Assembly: GCF_021209385.1 (NCBI RefSeq) | Contig: NZ_JAJOIL010000001.1 | Location: 62,001 to 126,000 of the forward strand | DNA: 64,000 bases | Source: Seleniivibrio sp. | GTDB lineage: Bacteria; Chrysiogenota; Deferribacteres; Deferribacterales; Geovibrionaceae | Reading direction: 5' to 3' | In this document: positions 34,727 to 42,656 of the stretch, piece by piece | How the letters are laid out: each line of letters opens with the position of its first letter | How positions within the stretch are numbered: the first letter of the stretch is position 1 | Position numbers and translations under genes: made by a program | Notes under the pieces: model-generated | What the model saw: the letters and a program-made list of their open reading frames with translations, nothing else | The model's database searches: none | What the model was told of the DNA's origin: nothing

Positions 34727-35977
34727 ATGTTAGTGGAATTTAGGGTCAAAAATTTCCGTTCAATCATGGATGAACAGGTTTTCAGCATGGTTGCATCAAC
34801 TGATAAAGATTTACCACAAAACACAACCAAAAAGAAAAAATTTAACCTTCTCAAATCAGCTTCAATTTATGGAGCTAATGCTAGCGGTAAAAGCAATCTG
34901 CTTCAGGCTATTAATTTTATGAAATTTTTTATCAAAGCTTCTGTGGCACATTTTCAGGAGGGAGAAGCAATTCCTGTCGAACCTTTTCTGCTAAATTCAT
35001 CTACGGGAGATAGTCCTTCATTATTTGAAATGACATTCTTCGTTGAAGAAACTCGTTATCGATACGGCTTTGAGATTTCAAAAGATAAAATTATAAACGA
35101 ATGGCTGTTCTATGTACCAGCAGTACAGGAAAAAGAACTTTTTTGGCGAAATGGCAATGAAATTAAAACACATTCTGATATTAATAAAGAAGCCAAAGGA
35201 TTAAAAGAAAAGACAAGAAATAACGCTCTTTTTCTATCCGTACTGTCTCAGTTCAACAGCCAAATAGCAAAAGATGTAATGAAATTTTTCAATAACCTCG
35301 TTGTTATCAGCGGAGATATAAGTTTCTTTGCTAAACAATTATCTGACTTAATTAAAGATAAAGCTATCCATAACGCCGTAAAAGCAATTATTAAAGGTAC
35401 AGACCTTCAGATTAAGGATTTTAGGTGTGAGGAAGAAGAGCTTAACTTAGATGAAGCTCCTGACGAGTTAAAACAAATTGTTGGTTTGATGAAAGAAAAA
35501 CCTAAACGATACGAATTTTATACAAGACATCAAAAACTTAATAAAGATGGAGAAAATATTGGCGAAGTCGAGTTAATGCTTAACACCCATGAATCAGAAG
35601 GGACTAAACAGGTTTTCTGGCTGGTAGGTCCTCTGATTGATGTTCTATCAAAAGGCGGTACTCTGGTTGTTGATGAATTGGATAACAGTTTACACCCACT
35701 TATTCTCGAAATGATTGTAGGGCTGTTCAACAGTGAAAAAAATACAAAAGCGCAACTTATTTTCAGCACTCATAACACGAGAATGCTGACCAACAAATAT
35801 TTCAGAAGAGACCAAATCTGGTTTGCTGAAAAAAATAGATTCTATGCTACAGAACTTTCTTCTCTTTACGATTTTTCAGTCAGAAAAGATGCTTCTTATG
35901 ACAAGGATTATCTAAGCGGCAAATATGGAGCTATTCCATATCTTCAGGATATTACGGAGAGCTTCTATGGCAAATGA
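34727..35977 (+). CDS. rloA: RloA/AbiLi-type AAA ATPase, phage defence
   Basis: A 416-residue ATPase of the AAA_15/OLD-like ABC class. The opening strand reads VEFRVKNFRSI. Walker A is GANASGKSN (49-57) and Walker B LVVDELDNSLHP; the H-loop-type IFSTHNTRML follows. RloA proteins pair with RloB and, as AbiLi/AbiLii, form an abortive-infection system. The ATG at 34727 has GTGGAG six bases upstream; an earlier start lacks one. It overlaps rloB by 11 bp. The gene is markedly AT-rich compared with its neighbours, a sign of transfer. Confidence 0.87.
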   Translation: MLVEFRVKNFRSIMDEQVFSMVASTDKDLPQNTTKKKKFNLLKSASIYGANASGKSNLLQAINFMKFFIKASVAHFQEGEAIPVEPFLLNSSTGDSPSLFEMTFFVEETRYRYGFEISKDKIINEWLFYVPAVQEKELFWRNGNEIKTHSDINKEAKGLKEKTRNNALFLSVLSQFNSQIAKDVMKFFNNLVVISGDISFFAKQLSDLIKDKAIHNAVKAIIKGTDLQIKDFRCEEEELNLDEAPDELKQIVGLMKEKPKRYEFYTRHQKLNKDGENIGEVELMLNTHESEGTKQVFWLVGPLIDVLSKGGTLVVDELDNSLHPLILEMIVGLFNSEKNTKAQLIFSTHNTRMLTNKYFRRDQIWFAEKNRFYATELSSLYDFSVRKDASYDKDYLSGKYGAIPYLQDITESFYGK

Positions 35978-36605
35978 TAAAATATACAAACGAAGACGCT
36001 CAGCTGCTGAATATGCAAGAACATCACGAAACAAAGACACACGTAAAAGAATTTTGATTGTCTGTGAAGGGGAAAAAACTGAACCTAACTATTTTGAATC
36101 TTTTCCACAGCGGGGAGATTTGGTAAAAGTGTATGTTCATGGCGAAGGAAAAAACTGTTTAAGCCTTGTAGAAAAAGCAGATACTCTTATAAAAGAATAT
36201 AAAGCTAAAAATGAGCCTATCGATGAAACATGGTGTGTATTCGACAGAGATTCTTTTTCTGCTGATAAGTTTAATGGAGCAATAGAAAAATGCCGAACAA
36301 AAAAATATCATGCGGTTTATTCGAATGAGGCATTTGAAATATGGTATCTTCTTCATTTTGAAAAACACGACACCGCTTATAGTAGAAAACGATATGAGGA
36401 AATGCTCTCAAGAAGACTCGGCGAGCCTTATAAAAAGAATTCTAAAGAAATGTACACAAAGCTAATTGATAAGCAAAATACAGCAATTAAAAACGCAAAG
36501 AGTCTACGTGAATTTTACGGTGAAAAACACAACCCATGTCTCGATAATCCATGCACATTGGTCTATCAGCTAGTCGAGGCATTAAACAAAAATTTTATAG
36601 GCTAA
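35967..36605 (+). CDS. rloB: RloB/AbiLii-type effector partner
   Basis: A 212-residue RloB-family protein. It has a basic N-terminus (KRRRSAAEYARTSRNKDTRKR), then ILIVCEGEKTEPNYFESF with the conserved Glu, and VFDRDSF with a DXD. Those are the acidic residues of the TOPRIM-like nuclease fold proposed for the family. EIWYLLHFE and the C-terminal helix are also typical. It is translationally coupled to rloA and is presumably the toxic effector released or activated by the ATPase on phage sensing. GGAG sits 7 nt before the ATG. Confidence 0.88.
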   Translation: MANDKIYKRRRSAAEYARTSRNKDTRKRILIVCEGEKTEPNYFESFPQRGDLVKVYVHGEGKNCLSLVEKADTLIKEYKAKNEPIDETWCVFDRDSFSADKFNGAIEKCRTKKYHAVYSNEAFEIWYLLHFEKHDTAYSRKRYEEMLSRRLGEPYKKNSKEMYTKLIDKQNTAIKNAKSLREFYGEKHNPCLDNPCTLVYQLVEALNKNFIG

Positions 36606-36660
36606 GAACACCCTGTTCCATGTTTCGGAACACGGAACAACAAAACAAGAGATTAATATT

Positions 36661-36957
36661 TTAAACGACTTGCAGCGAATAACCAAGATTTGAAAGGATT
36701 TTTCTGAATATTTCTAAAGAGATGTCTTCTTTACCTGTCAGAATACTGCAAAGAACATCTTCAGAAATTCCAATTTTTGCTGCCAACGCAGATAGTCCAA
36801 CTCCTGCAATAGCTACTTGTCTGATCGCAAGCAAAAGTTCCATTTCATCGCCGTTTTCAAAAAAGTCTTCAACAGCACACCTGATATATTCATTTCTACT
36901 GTCTTCATCTTTAAGCTCGTCCTGAATAATTTCATCAAGCGTTCTGGCTCGCCTCAC
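36661..36957 (-). CDS. Orphan HTH antitoxin (HI1420/DNA-binding addiction-module type)
   Basis: A 98-residue protein with the addiction-module antidote layout. Helices up to ELLLAIRQVAIAGVGL are followed by an HTH (LSALAAKIGISEDVLCSIL) and the closing FRKILSNLGYSLQVV. In the usual arrangement a RelE/HI1419-like toxin gene precedes it, but 36958-37152 holds no such gene. The start is a GTG behind GGGAG with a 6-nt spacer. It faces the rloA-rloB pair (convergent, 55 bp). It may be a leftover of a toxin-antitoxin system or a regulator of the island. Confidence 0.75.
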   Translation of the reverse strand: MRRARTLDEIIQDELKDEDSRNEYIRCAVEDFFENGDEMELLLAIRQVAIAGVGLSALAAKIGISEDVLCSILTGKEDISLEIFRKILSNLGYSLQVV

Positions 36958-37078
36958 TTTTCACTCCCATAAATTCATTGAACTTCATTATAGAAAATGA
37001 CTCAATAACAAGTCAACGTATTCAATTTTTCAGGATAAAAACAGAAACGAATAATGAACTATAGTCAGAAACACAAAC

Positions 37079-37108
37079 TCAAAAGTGTGCCAAATTTGTG
37101 CCAAATTG
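37079..37108 (-). other. Possible last codons of a lost tyrosine recombinase
   Basis: The minus strand reads Gln-Phe-Gly-Thr-Asn-Leu-Ala-His-Phe-stop. The DNA repeats GTGCCAAATTT twice, a pattern often seen at the end of phage-type integrase genes beside tRNA loci. The rest of any integrase is absent. Confidence 0.25.
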
Positions 37109-37138
37109 AAAAAGCCAACCGCTAAACGATTGGCTTTA
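37109..37138 (-). terminator. Terminator of the tRNA-Pro gene
   Basis: On the minus strand AAAGCCAA, an 11-nt loop, TTGGCTTT is followed by TTC, about 15 bases after the tRNA 3' end. Confidence 0.75.
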
Positions 37139-37152
37139 AAGAAGAAATTATA

Positions 37153-37226
37153 TCGGGATGAGAAGATTTGAACTTCCGACCCCTGGAACCCGAAACCAGT
37201 GCGCTACCAAGCTGCGCTACATCCCG
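37153..37226 (-). tRNA. tRNA-Pro (anticodon CGG)
   Basis: The 74-nt minus-strand cloverleaf starts CGGGATG and ends CATCCCG plus A73. The D arm is GCGC-AGCTTGGTA-GCGC, the anticodon loop TTCGGGT and the T arm GGAAG-TTCAAAT-CTTCT. One T-T mismatch closes the anticodon stem (31-39). The CCA end is not encoded. Confidence 0.9.
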
Positions 37227-37246
37227 TTATGCAATTTTACAGGAAA

Positions 37247-37279
37247 AATCCACCCTAACCCTCCTTTGCCAAAGGAGGG
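37247..37279. repeat. Palindromic repeat, copy 1
   Basis: AATCCACCCTAACC is followed by CCTCCTTTGCCAAAGGAGG, a 9-bp inverted repeat. A near-identical copy lies at 37397-37428. Confidence 0.7.
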
Positions 37280-37396
37280 AAAAGAAAGGGCAATTCCTGA
37301 TTCCGCAGTTCGGATTTATCTGCGGAAGAGTAAAAAAGAATACTCCATCCTGTTTATTTTGCAAGCGTTTTTTGCTTATTCATAAGCAGCAATATA

Positions 37397-37428
37397 AATC
37401 CACCCCAACCCTCCTTTGCCAAAGGAGG
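37397..37428. repeat. Palindromic repeat, copy 2
   Basis: Differs from copy 1 by one base (CACCCC for CACCCT) over 32 bp. The pair sits between the tRNA and the multihaem cytochrome, in a 273-bp region with no gene. Confidence 0.7.
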
Positions 37429-37443
37429 AAGCAAAGCAGAGAT

Positions 37444-37477
37444 AAAAAAAGGGTCTTTCTAAGTGAAAGACCCTTTA
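37444..37477 (-). terminator. Terminator after the ten-haem cytochrome gene
   Basis: On the minus strand AAAGGGTCTTTC, five bases, GAAAGACCC is followed by seven T, 23 bases beyond the cytochrome stop. Confidence 0.9.
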
Positions 37478-37499
37478 AAGGCATGAGGCTAACTATGCC

Positions 37500-39416
37500 T
37501 TATTTCATATTTTTCAGCATCTCTGCCGCGTATGCCACGTTGTGGGGCAGAACTGCTTTGATCTTTTTAAGCTGCGCAAGTTTCGCAGGGTCTTTCTCGC
37601 TGGAAATTCTGTTGTGCAGCTCTGCATAAAGGTTCTGATAGTCACCGAAACCTTTTGCATATTTTTTGTCGTCAAATTTGATCTCAAAGTCGATACCTTT
37701 AACGTTCCATGCTTCGGGGTTTTTAAGGAAAGGAGCAAAGTCCTCAACATCAACACCGTCTGCGGGAACTATTTCGGTATTTGTCATGTTCTCAAATCTG
37801 ATGCCTTTTTTACCTGCAACCATTGTGTAAGAGCCGCTGAACGGTTTCTTAACAGCGTTTGCAAGGTCGAATGTGTACCATGAGGTTGCTTTCTGCTCGT
37901 GTGAAGCGTGGCAGCTTGCGCAGTCTCTCGCTTCGCCGACAGAGTGGGACATTTTGTCCATCTGAATCCATGCAAGCATCTTATCGTTGGTTTTGTAACC
38001 GCCGTAAAGACCTGTGATGATGTACATATCATTCACTTCGTCTGCACTTCTTTCAACTTCAAAAGTTTCGGGCTGACCTATAGAGGTATTGCCTTTAACG
38101 GTTGTTTTGGGGATATCGCGAAGCAGAAGCTTGTTAGTGATCTTCGGTTTTTTCGCGATGTTCATTGTGCCCATGGGATAGGGTTTCAGAGGTATCCAAA
38201 GTCCTGTTTTGGGCTGTTTAACGATAGTGGGAAGGTCTCTTGTGCCGTAGTATTCTTTATATTTTGTATAAAGATTGGGCATACCTTCGGATTTGCCGGG
38301 ACCCCAGAAGGTATACTGATACGCGCCCACAGCCTTAACGTGGCAAGATGAACAGTCAACGTTGCCGTGTTCGCTTTTCTGAGCGGCATCATATATTTCC
38401 GTGTGGCATTTCTGACATGATTTTCTTGCGTCGGCGGAGCCGATGTGACCGTATGAGTGGTTTTTCGACTCGTGGCAATCTGTACACTGGATACCTTTTG
38501 CGAAGTGAACGTCGTCATGCAGTTCGTTCACGGGGAACGCAAATTCCTGACGCATATATCCTGCACCGCGTCTTCTGTCCATGGGACCTGCGTGGCATAT
38601 TGTGCCGCGTCCGCCGCCATAGCATGAAAGGGTTTCAGGTTTCTTGGTGAATGTGTGACGTGCTTTTGACTGTTTAAAGCCTTCATAGTGGCAGTCGTTA
38701 CAGCTTGCGTGGCATTTGTTGCATCCTCTGTCGCTGCCTGCTGCCATAGCCTTAGTATAGCCCTCCCCCCTCGCACATTCGCCTTTCAGCTCTTCGTAGT
38801 TGTCACCGAACCAAGGACCGCAGTTCTGGGGTCCGGGTTTGTCCGATGACCAGTGGGTGAAGCCTCTCTGGGTTTTCTGGAGACCCATTCCGGCTTTGTT
38901 ATAATCTTTGACCTCGTTTTCGTGGCACTGTCCGCAGGTTTTCATAGCAACTTCGGGGCTGTATGCCATTGTTTTTGGGTCACGGTCGTGCCAGTTGAGC
39001 ATGGGAAGCATTTTAACGCCCATCTCATCTGCCTTTTTAGGGTCGGGTTTAGCGCCGAGCAGTTTTGTTCTGTCCGTGCCTTTGGGCGAGATGGGAGCAA
39101 AGTTTGTTATCTCTCTGCCCACAGCCTGATATTTGTATTTTGCGCCCACAGCTGCATAGAAAGGTCTGGGCATGTCTTTGTGTGCCTCGTCCTTGTCCAT
39201 TGCGGCGGGGTTGCCGAGGTGGCAGGATTCGCAGGCTATTCCGCCCATGTTAACCTCTTTGTCCACTTCTGTGGGGTCAAGGTACATCTGGGGGAAGCCG
39301 AGTTTGGTTATCATCTCTTTGTTTCCGTGACATTTGACGCAGGAAGAATCGGCATCAAAGGCGAACGCTGGAACGGCAAAGAGAACCGCTAAAATAAAGA
39401 TAAATGCAAAACGCAT
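37500..39416 (-). CDS. Periplasmic multihaem cytochrome c with a CX8CH motif
   Basis: A 638-residue protein with signal peptide (MRFAFIFILA...AFA). Nine CXXCH motifs lie at 26, 62, 161, 232, 239, 311, 334, 355 and 499. A tenth motif, C265-YGGGRGTI-CH275, has eight residues between the cysteines. CX(n)CH insertions of this kind in other cytochromes mark special, often catalytic, haems. I do not recognise a named enzyme. The C-terminal part after 510 lacks haem. The start at ATG 39416 has GGAGGT five bases upstream; the longer frame to 39521 adds residues that break the signal peptide. A terminator follows, so it is monocistronic. Confidence 0.85.
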   Translation of the reverse strand: MRFAFIFILAVLFAVPAFAFDADSSCVKCHGNKEMITKLGFPQMYLDPTEVDKEVNMGGIACESCHLGNPAAMDKDEAHKDMPRPFYAAVGAKYKYQAVGREITNFAPISPKGTDRTKLLGAKPDPKKADEMGVKMLPMLNWHDRDPKTMAYSPEVAMKTCGQCHENEVKDYNKAGMGLQKTQRGFTHWSSDKPGPQNCGPWFGDNYEELKGECARGEGYTKAMAAGSDRGCNKCHASCNDCHYEGFKQSKARHTFTKKPETLSCYGGGRGTICHAGPMDRRRGAGYMRQEFAFPVNELHDDVHFAKGIQCTDCHESKNHSYGHIGSADARKSCQKCHTEIYDAAQKSEHGNVDCSSCHVKAVGAYQYTFWGPGKSEGMPNLYTKYKEYYGTRDLPTIVKQPKTGLWIPLKPYPMGTMNIAKKPKITNKLLLRDIPKTTVKGNTSIGQPETFEVERSADEVNDMYIITGLYGGYKTNDKMLAWIQMDKMSHSVGEARDCASCHASHEQKATSWYTFDLANAVKKPFSGSYTMVAGKKGIRFENMTNTEIVPADGVDVEDFAPFLKNPEAWNVKGIDFEIKFDDKKYAKGFGDYQNLYAELHNRISSEKDPAKLAQLKKIKAVLPHNVAYAAEMLKNMK

Positions 39417-39542
39417 TGTACACCTCCATAGTTGAATGTTTAATTGCAACATATGTGCCGAAAAACAGCTATTGAAATCCGCAGTTTTCGTCACGGTTTT
39501 TGCAAATTGCAAAAAACTCAATCAACTAATGTGTAAAATGCG

Positions 39543-39574
39543 AAAATGGCGGCACGGAACTGATCCGCACCGCC
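39543..39574 (-). terminator. Terminator after the Ig-like lipoprotein gene
   Basis: GGCGG-CA-CGGA, five bases, TCCG-CA-CCGCC forms a stem with one internal bulge pair. On the minus strand ATTTTCG follows. It lies 15 bases past the lipoprotein stop. Confidence 0.6.
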
Positions 39575-39588
39575 TGATTTCCGATAAT

Positions 39589-42570
39589 TTATTCCGGATA
39601 ACCACCACGAACACATTTGATGTTCTGATTGCCTGTTTTTGCGGTGGTTGCCACTGTTCCAGCGCTGATATTAAAATACCATGCCTTGTCCGTGTCCTCG
39701 GCGTCTGTCGTAGAAGTCCAATAAGCAACGGCGGCGTAATTAACGAATTCGCTGTTCAGCTCATTGGGATATTCGAAAAGCGATATCATCTCTTTTATAT
39801 TCGGAAGCCGCCAGTCCGTCAGTCCGTTAAGAGTCTTGTTCTCGCAATAAGCCACTGCATTGCTCCATGTTGCAACCTGTGCGCTGGTGGTGTCGTCGTC
39901 CCACTGGAGCATAGTACCCTTCGCGTCCACTATTCTTGTATTATGGTCACGTTTATAAATCGGTGCTGTATACCCAGTTTGCGAATATCTAGAGCACTTT
40001 ACGTTATTTAAGGGGAAAGGTAATGAATATGCATCATTAACATTTAAAAACATTCCGCTCCCCGTAACAACACTTGCGAAAAGTGTCCAGTATCTTCCCG
40101 AAACATCAAAATTCTGAAATATGCTGTTAACCGCAGGAGATCTGCTGTAGTCCATAATTGTACTAAAAGGCACAATATCGGGCAGGAACCAGTCGTCATA
40201 ACCGCCCAGCACAAGATTGCTGCAATAGGAATTGGCATCAAAGATTGTAAAGTTATTAACCTCCGCATCATCCTGCCACATAATACCGTTCAGATTATCG
40301 GTAACGATACCTGTTGAGTCGTCTCTTGTGTAATCAGGTTCAAAACCTTTATCGTAATACTTATCGTCAAAGTCGAGATAGGAAACTGCCGCACCTGTTT
40401 TGGTGTATGCCCATTTAAGCACGTCTACAGTAAACGGACCGATGGTGGCAACTCCGCCCGTTCTGCCATCGGAAACCGTAACCATTATGTTCTCAAACGT
40501 TCCTGGCGCAGAACCGTAAAATGAAAGCTGACCAGTTGTGGAGTTAATCACCATGCCGGAAGGTTGATTCTGCAAGCTGAACGTGAGAGTATCCCCATCG
40601 GCATCGGAAGCTGTGAAGACAGATGTGAACGGCAGATAGAGGTTCCATCTATACCTCGGCATAGTGCCGCTTATTGTCGGCGCATGGTTCAAACCTGTTA
40701 TACCGAACGATTCGAGGAAAGTCGTAGACTTCCCATCGGAAACATAGATGACTATGCCGTCATAAAGTATATTATCTGTCGGAGCACCTGAAAGCTCTCC
40801 CGTAGATGTATCAAAGGATGCCCAGTCGGGTTTGTTCAACACGCCGAATGTCAGTGTGTCGCCGTCGGCATCGTCTGCCGTCGGCGTGAAGCTGTAGGCT
40901 GTTTTGACATAAAGCGAAGCTGTCGGCGTTCCGGTTATGGTGGGTGCATGATTCGTACTCGCTATGGATATGCTGAATGAAGCCAGAGAAACAGTTTCTA
41001 TTCCGTCTGAAACGCTTATCACTATGTCCGTGTATATGCCCGCTGTGGTCGTTCCCGAAAGCTCACCTGTTGTCTCGTCAAAGTTTGCCCAGCCGGGGCG
41101 GTTTGTGATGCTGTAGCTGAGGGTCTGACCGTCAAGGTCATATGCCGCAGGTTTAAAACTGTATGCACTGCCGAGGCTCGCAGATGTCTGGGGTGTGCCG
41201 CTAATCACAGGCGCACGGTTTGAAACCGTAATTGTAAAAGATGAAAGAGATGCTGATGTCTGACCGTCGGAAACGGAGATAACTATATTGCTGAACGTTC
41301 CAACTGCGGCAGTTCCTGAAAGCCTGCCCGTGGTCTGGTTAAAAACAGCCCACGAGGGTTTGTTCTGGATTGTGAAATTCAGGTCATCACCGTCCGCATC
41401 CGTTGCCGAAGGGGTGAAGTCGTACGTCTGGTTGACATACAGCCCCGTTGACGGCGTGCCGGATATTTTAGGTGCATTGTTTACAACAGATTCCACCGTT
41501 ATGGTGAACGCAGTAAGGCTGGCTGTATCCGTTCCGTCCGTAACGCTTATGACAATGTTAGAAAACACTCCGGCAGTGGTTGTTCCTGTGAGCGCTCCGG
41601 TTGACGTATCAAAATCTGCCCATGACGGCTTGTTGGAAATTGAATATGTGAGCGTGTCCCCGTCTGCGTCCGCCGCCGAAGGGGTAAAGCTGTAGCTTGT
41701 ACCTGCCGCTGCAGTGGTGGAAGGTGTGCCGTTTATCACAGGTGCCGTGTTGGTTTCATCGCCGCCGGGAGTTGTCTGGCAGACGTCGTTGCTTTTGGTT
41801 ATCTCACATACCGCACCTACTCCGCCTATACCGCCGTCAGGGGCATAGCAGGTAATCTGATAACTTGCCAGAAACGCATTTGAAAACGACATGCCGAAGA
41901 CTTTCCCAAGTTTCTGCGTAATTGCGGCAGTGAGTGCATCTCCGCTCCATGTACTGCCTGTTTTCATGTATAAGCTGCTGTCAGCTGTCAGACCGCTGAA
42001 AAGGAGTATTTTTGAACCGCCTGTGGATGAAAGAGTATCCGATATTTGAGATGATGTCGCGCAGACTGTTGACCAGCCTGTACCTGTGCGTTCAGACGTA
42101 CCTAAAAAACTGCTGTTAAGATTCTCCGCATCTGCGGTAAATCCGGTCGGTGATCCGTCGCTCTGTTTCAGGGTCACGCCTAAGTTATACGATGTAGCTC
42201 TTTCTGAGCGGTATGATGTTTTTTTGCTTCGCGGAAACTGTGCAGACAATTCGGATGGTATGCCTATCATCATAACGTCGGCATACTCGCCGCTGCTGTC
42301 TGTTATATAGACCACAGACTTGCCGCCGCTTTCGCTGTATGTCAGTTCTATGCCGCTGACAGGCTGTCCGTCCCCGTTCAATATTGCTATCTCGTAGACG
42401 ATGCCAAGCACAGCGCTGGTTACTGTAATTTTTCCTCTGCTGTCAGTCACGGCGGAAACATCTGCTCCGCTGTATGTCACCTCAGAGCTTAATTGATTAT
42501 CTGATGATGAGCCGCCTCCGCACCCTGCCAACAGAAAAAGAGCTATCAAAACCGTAAGTATATTACGCAA
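39589..42570 (-). CDS. Large lipoprotein with He_PIG Ig-like repeats and two DUF1566 domains
   Basis: A 993-residue surface lipoprotein: signal MRNILTVLIALFLLAGC with acylated Cys17 and a Gly/Ser linker. The N-terminal 280 residues form a Ser-rich unknown domain. Five to six tandem Ig-like (He_PIG) modules of about 90 residues follow, each with 'SFTPSAADADGDTLTYSISNKPSWA' type cores (up to about 730). Two DUF1566/Lcl C-terminal modules close the chain (GIMWQDD, then WFLPDI; LQWDDD, then WRLPNIKEM). Such proteins are carbohydrate-binding or adhesive at the cell surface. The DNA repeats of the Ig modules are diverged, so they are not recent duplications. The upstream NtrC-type pair (86 bp away, same strand) may control it. 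Confidence 0.85.
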   Translation of the reverse strand: MRNILTVLIALFLLAGCGGGSSSDNQLSSEVTYSGADVSAVTDSRGKITVTSAVLGIVYEIAILNGDGQPVSGIELTYSESGGKSVVYITDSSGEYADVMMIGIPSELSAQFPRSKKTSYRSERATSYNLGVTLKQSDGSPTGFTADAENLNSSFLGTSERTGTGWSTVCATSSQISDTLSSTGGSKILLFSGLTADSSLYMKTGSTWSGDALTAAITQKLGKVFGMSFSNAFLASYQITCYAPDGGIGGVGAVCEITKSNDVCQTTPGGDETNTAPVINGTPSTTAAAGTSYSFTPSAADADGDTLTYSISNKPSWADFDTSTGALTGTTTAGVFSNIVISVTDGTDTASLTAFTITVESVVNNAPKISGTPSTGLYVNQTYDFTPSATDADGDDLNFTIQNKPSWAVFNQTTGRLSGTAAVGTFSNIVISVSDGQTSASLSSFTITVSNRAPVISGTPQTSASLGSAYSFKPAAYDLDGQTLSYSITNRPGWANFDETTGELSGTTTAGIYTDIVISVSDGIETVSLASFSISIASTNHAPTITGTPTASLYVKTAYSFTPTADDADGDTLTFGVLNKPDWASFDTSTGELSGAPTDNILYDGIVIYVSDGKSTTFLESFGITGLNHAPTISGTMPRYRWNLYLPFTSVFTASDADGDTLTFSLQNQPSGMVINSTTGQLSFYGSAPGTFENIMVTVSDGRTGGVATIGPFTVDVLKWAYTKTGAAVSYLDFDDKYYDKGFEPDYTRDDSTGIVTDNLNGIMWQDDAEVNNFTIFDANSYCSNLVLGGYDDWFLPDIVPFSTIMDYSRSPAVNSIFQNFDVSGRYWTLFASVVTGSGMFLNVNDAYSLPFPLNNVKCSRYSQTGYTAPIYKRDHNTRIVDAKGTMLQWDDDTTSAQVATWSNAVAYCENKTLNGLTDWRLPNIKEMISLFEYPNELNSEFVNYAAVAYWTSTTDAEDTDKAWYFNISAGTVATTAKTGNQNIKCVRGGYPE

Positions 42571-42633
42571 AGGAACCTCCGAAATTTAAAAAGATAATTT
42601 TTTTAATTATCTCTTTAAAACGGAGAAAAAGAA

Positions 42634-42651
42634 CCTACACGGAAGTGTGGG
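42634..42651 (-). terminator. Terminator after the NtrC-type regulator gene
   Basis: On the minus strand CCCACAC, TTCC, GTGTAGG is followed by TTCTTTTTC, six bases past the regulator stop. An AT-rich inverted repeat (AGATAATT/AATTATCT) follows at 42589-42609. Confidence 0.6.
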
Positions 42652-42656
42652 AAGTT

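Noticed and set aside
37085-37105. Sigma-54 promoter (TTGGCAC...TTTGGC)
   Set aside because: The GG and GC elements are off by one base from the required spacing; it is better explained as a duplicated GTGCCAAATTT.
40560-41760. Regular DNA periodicity that could suggest a CRISPR or satellite array
   Set aside because: The period is that of the Ig-like protein modules of the lipoprotein gene; the units are diverged and stay in one frame. No CRISPR array was seen in the window.
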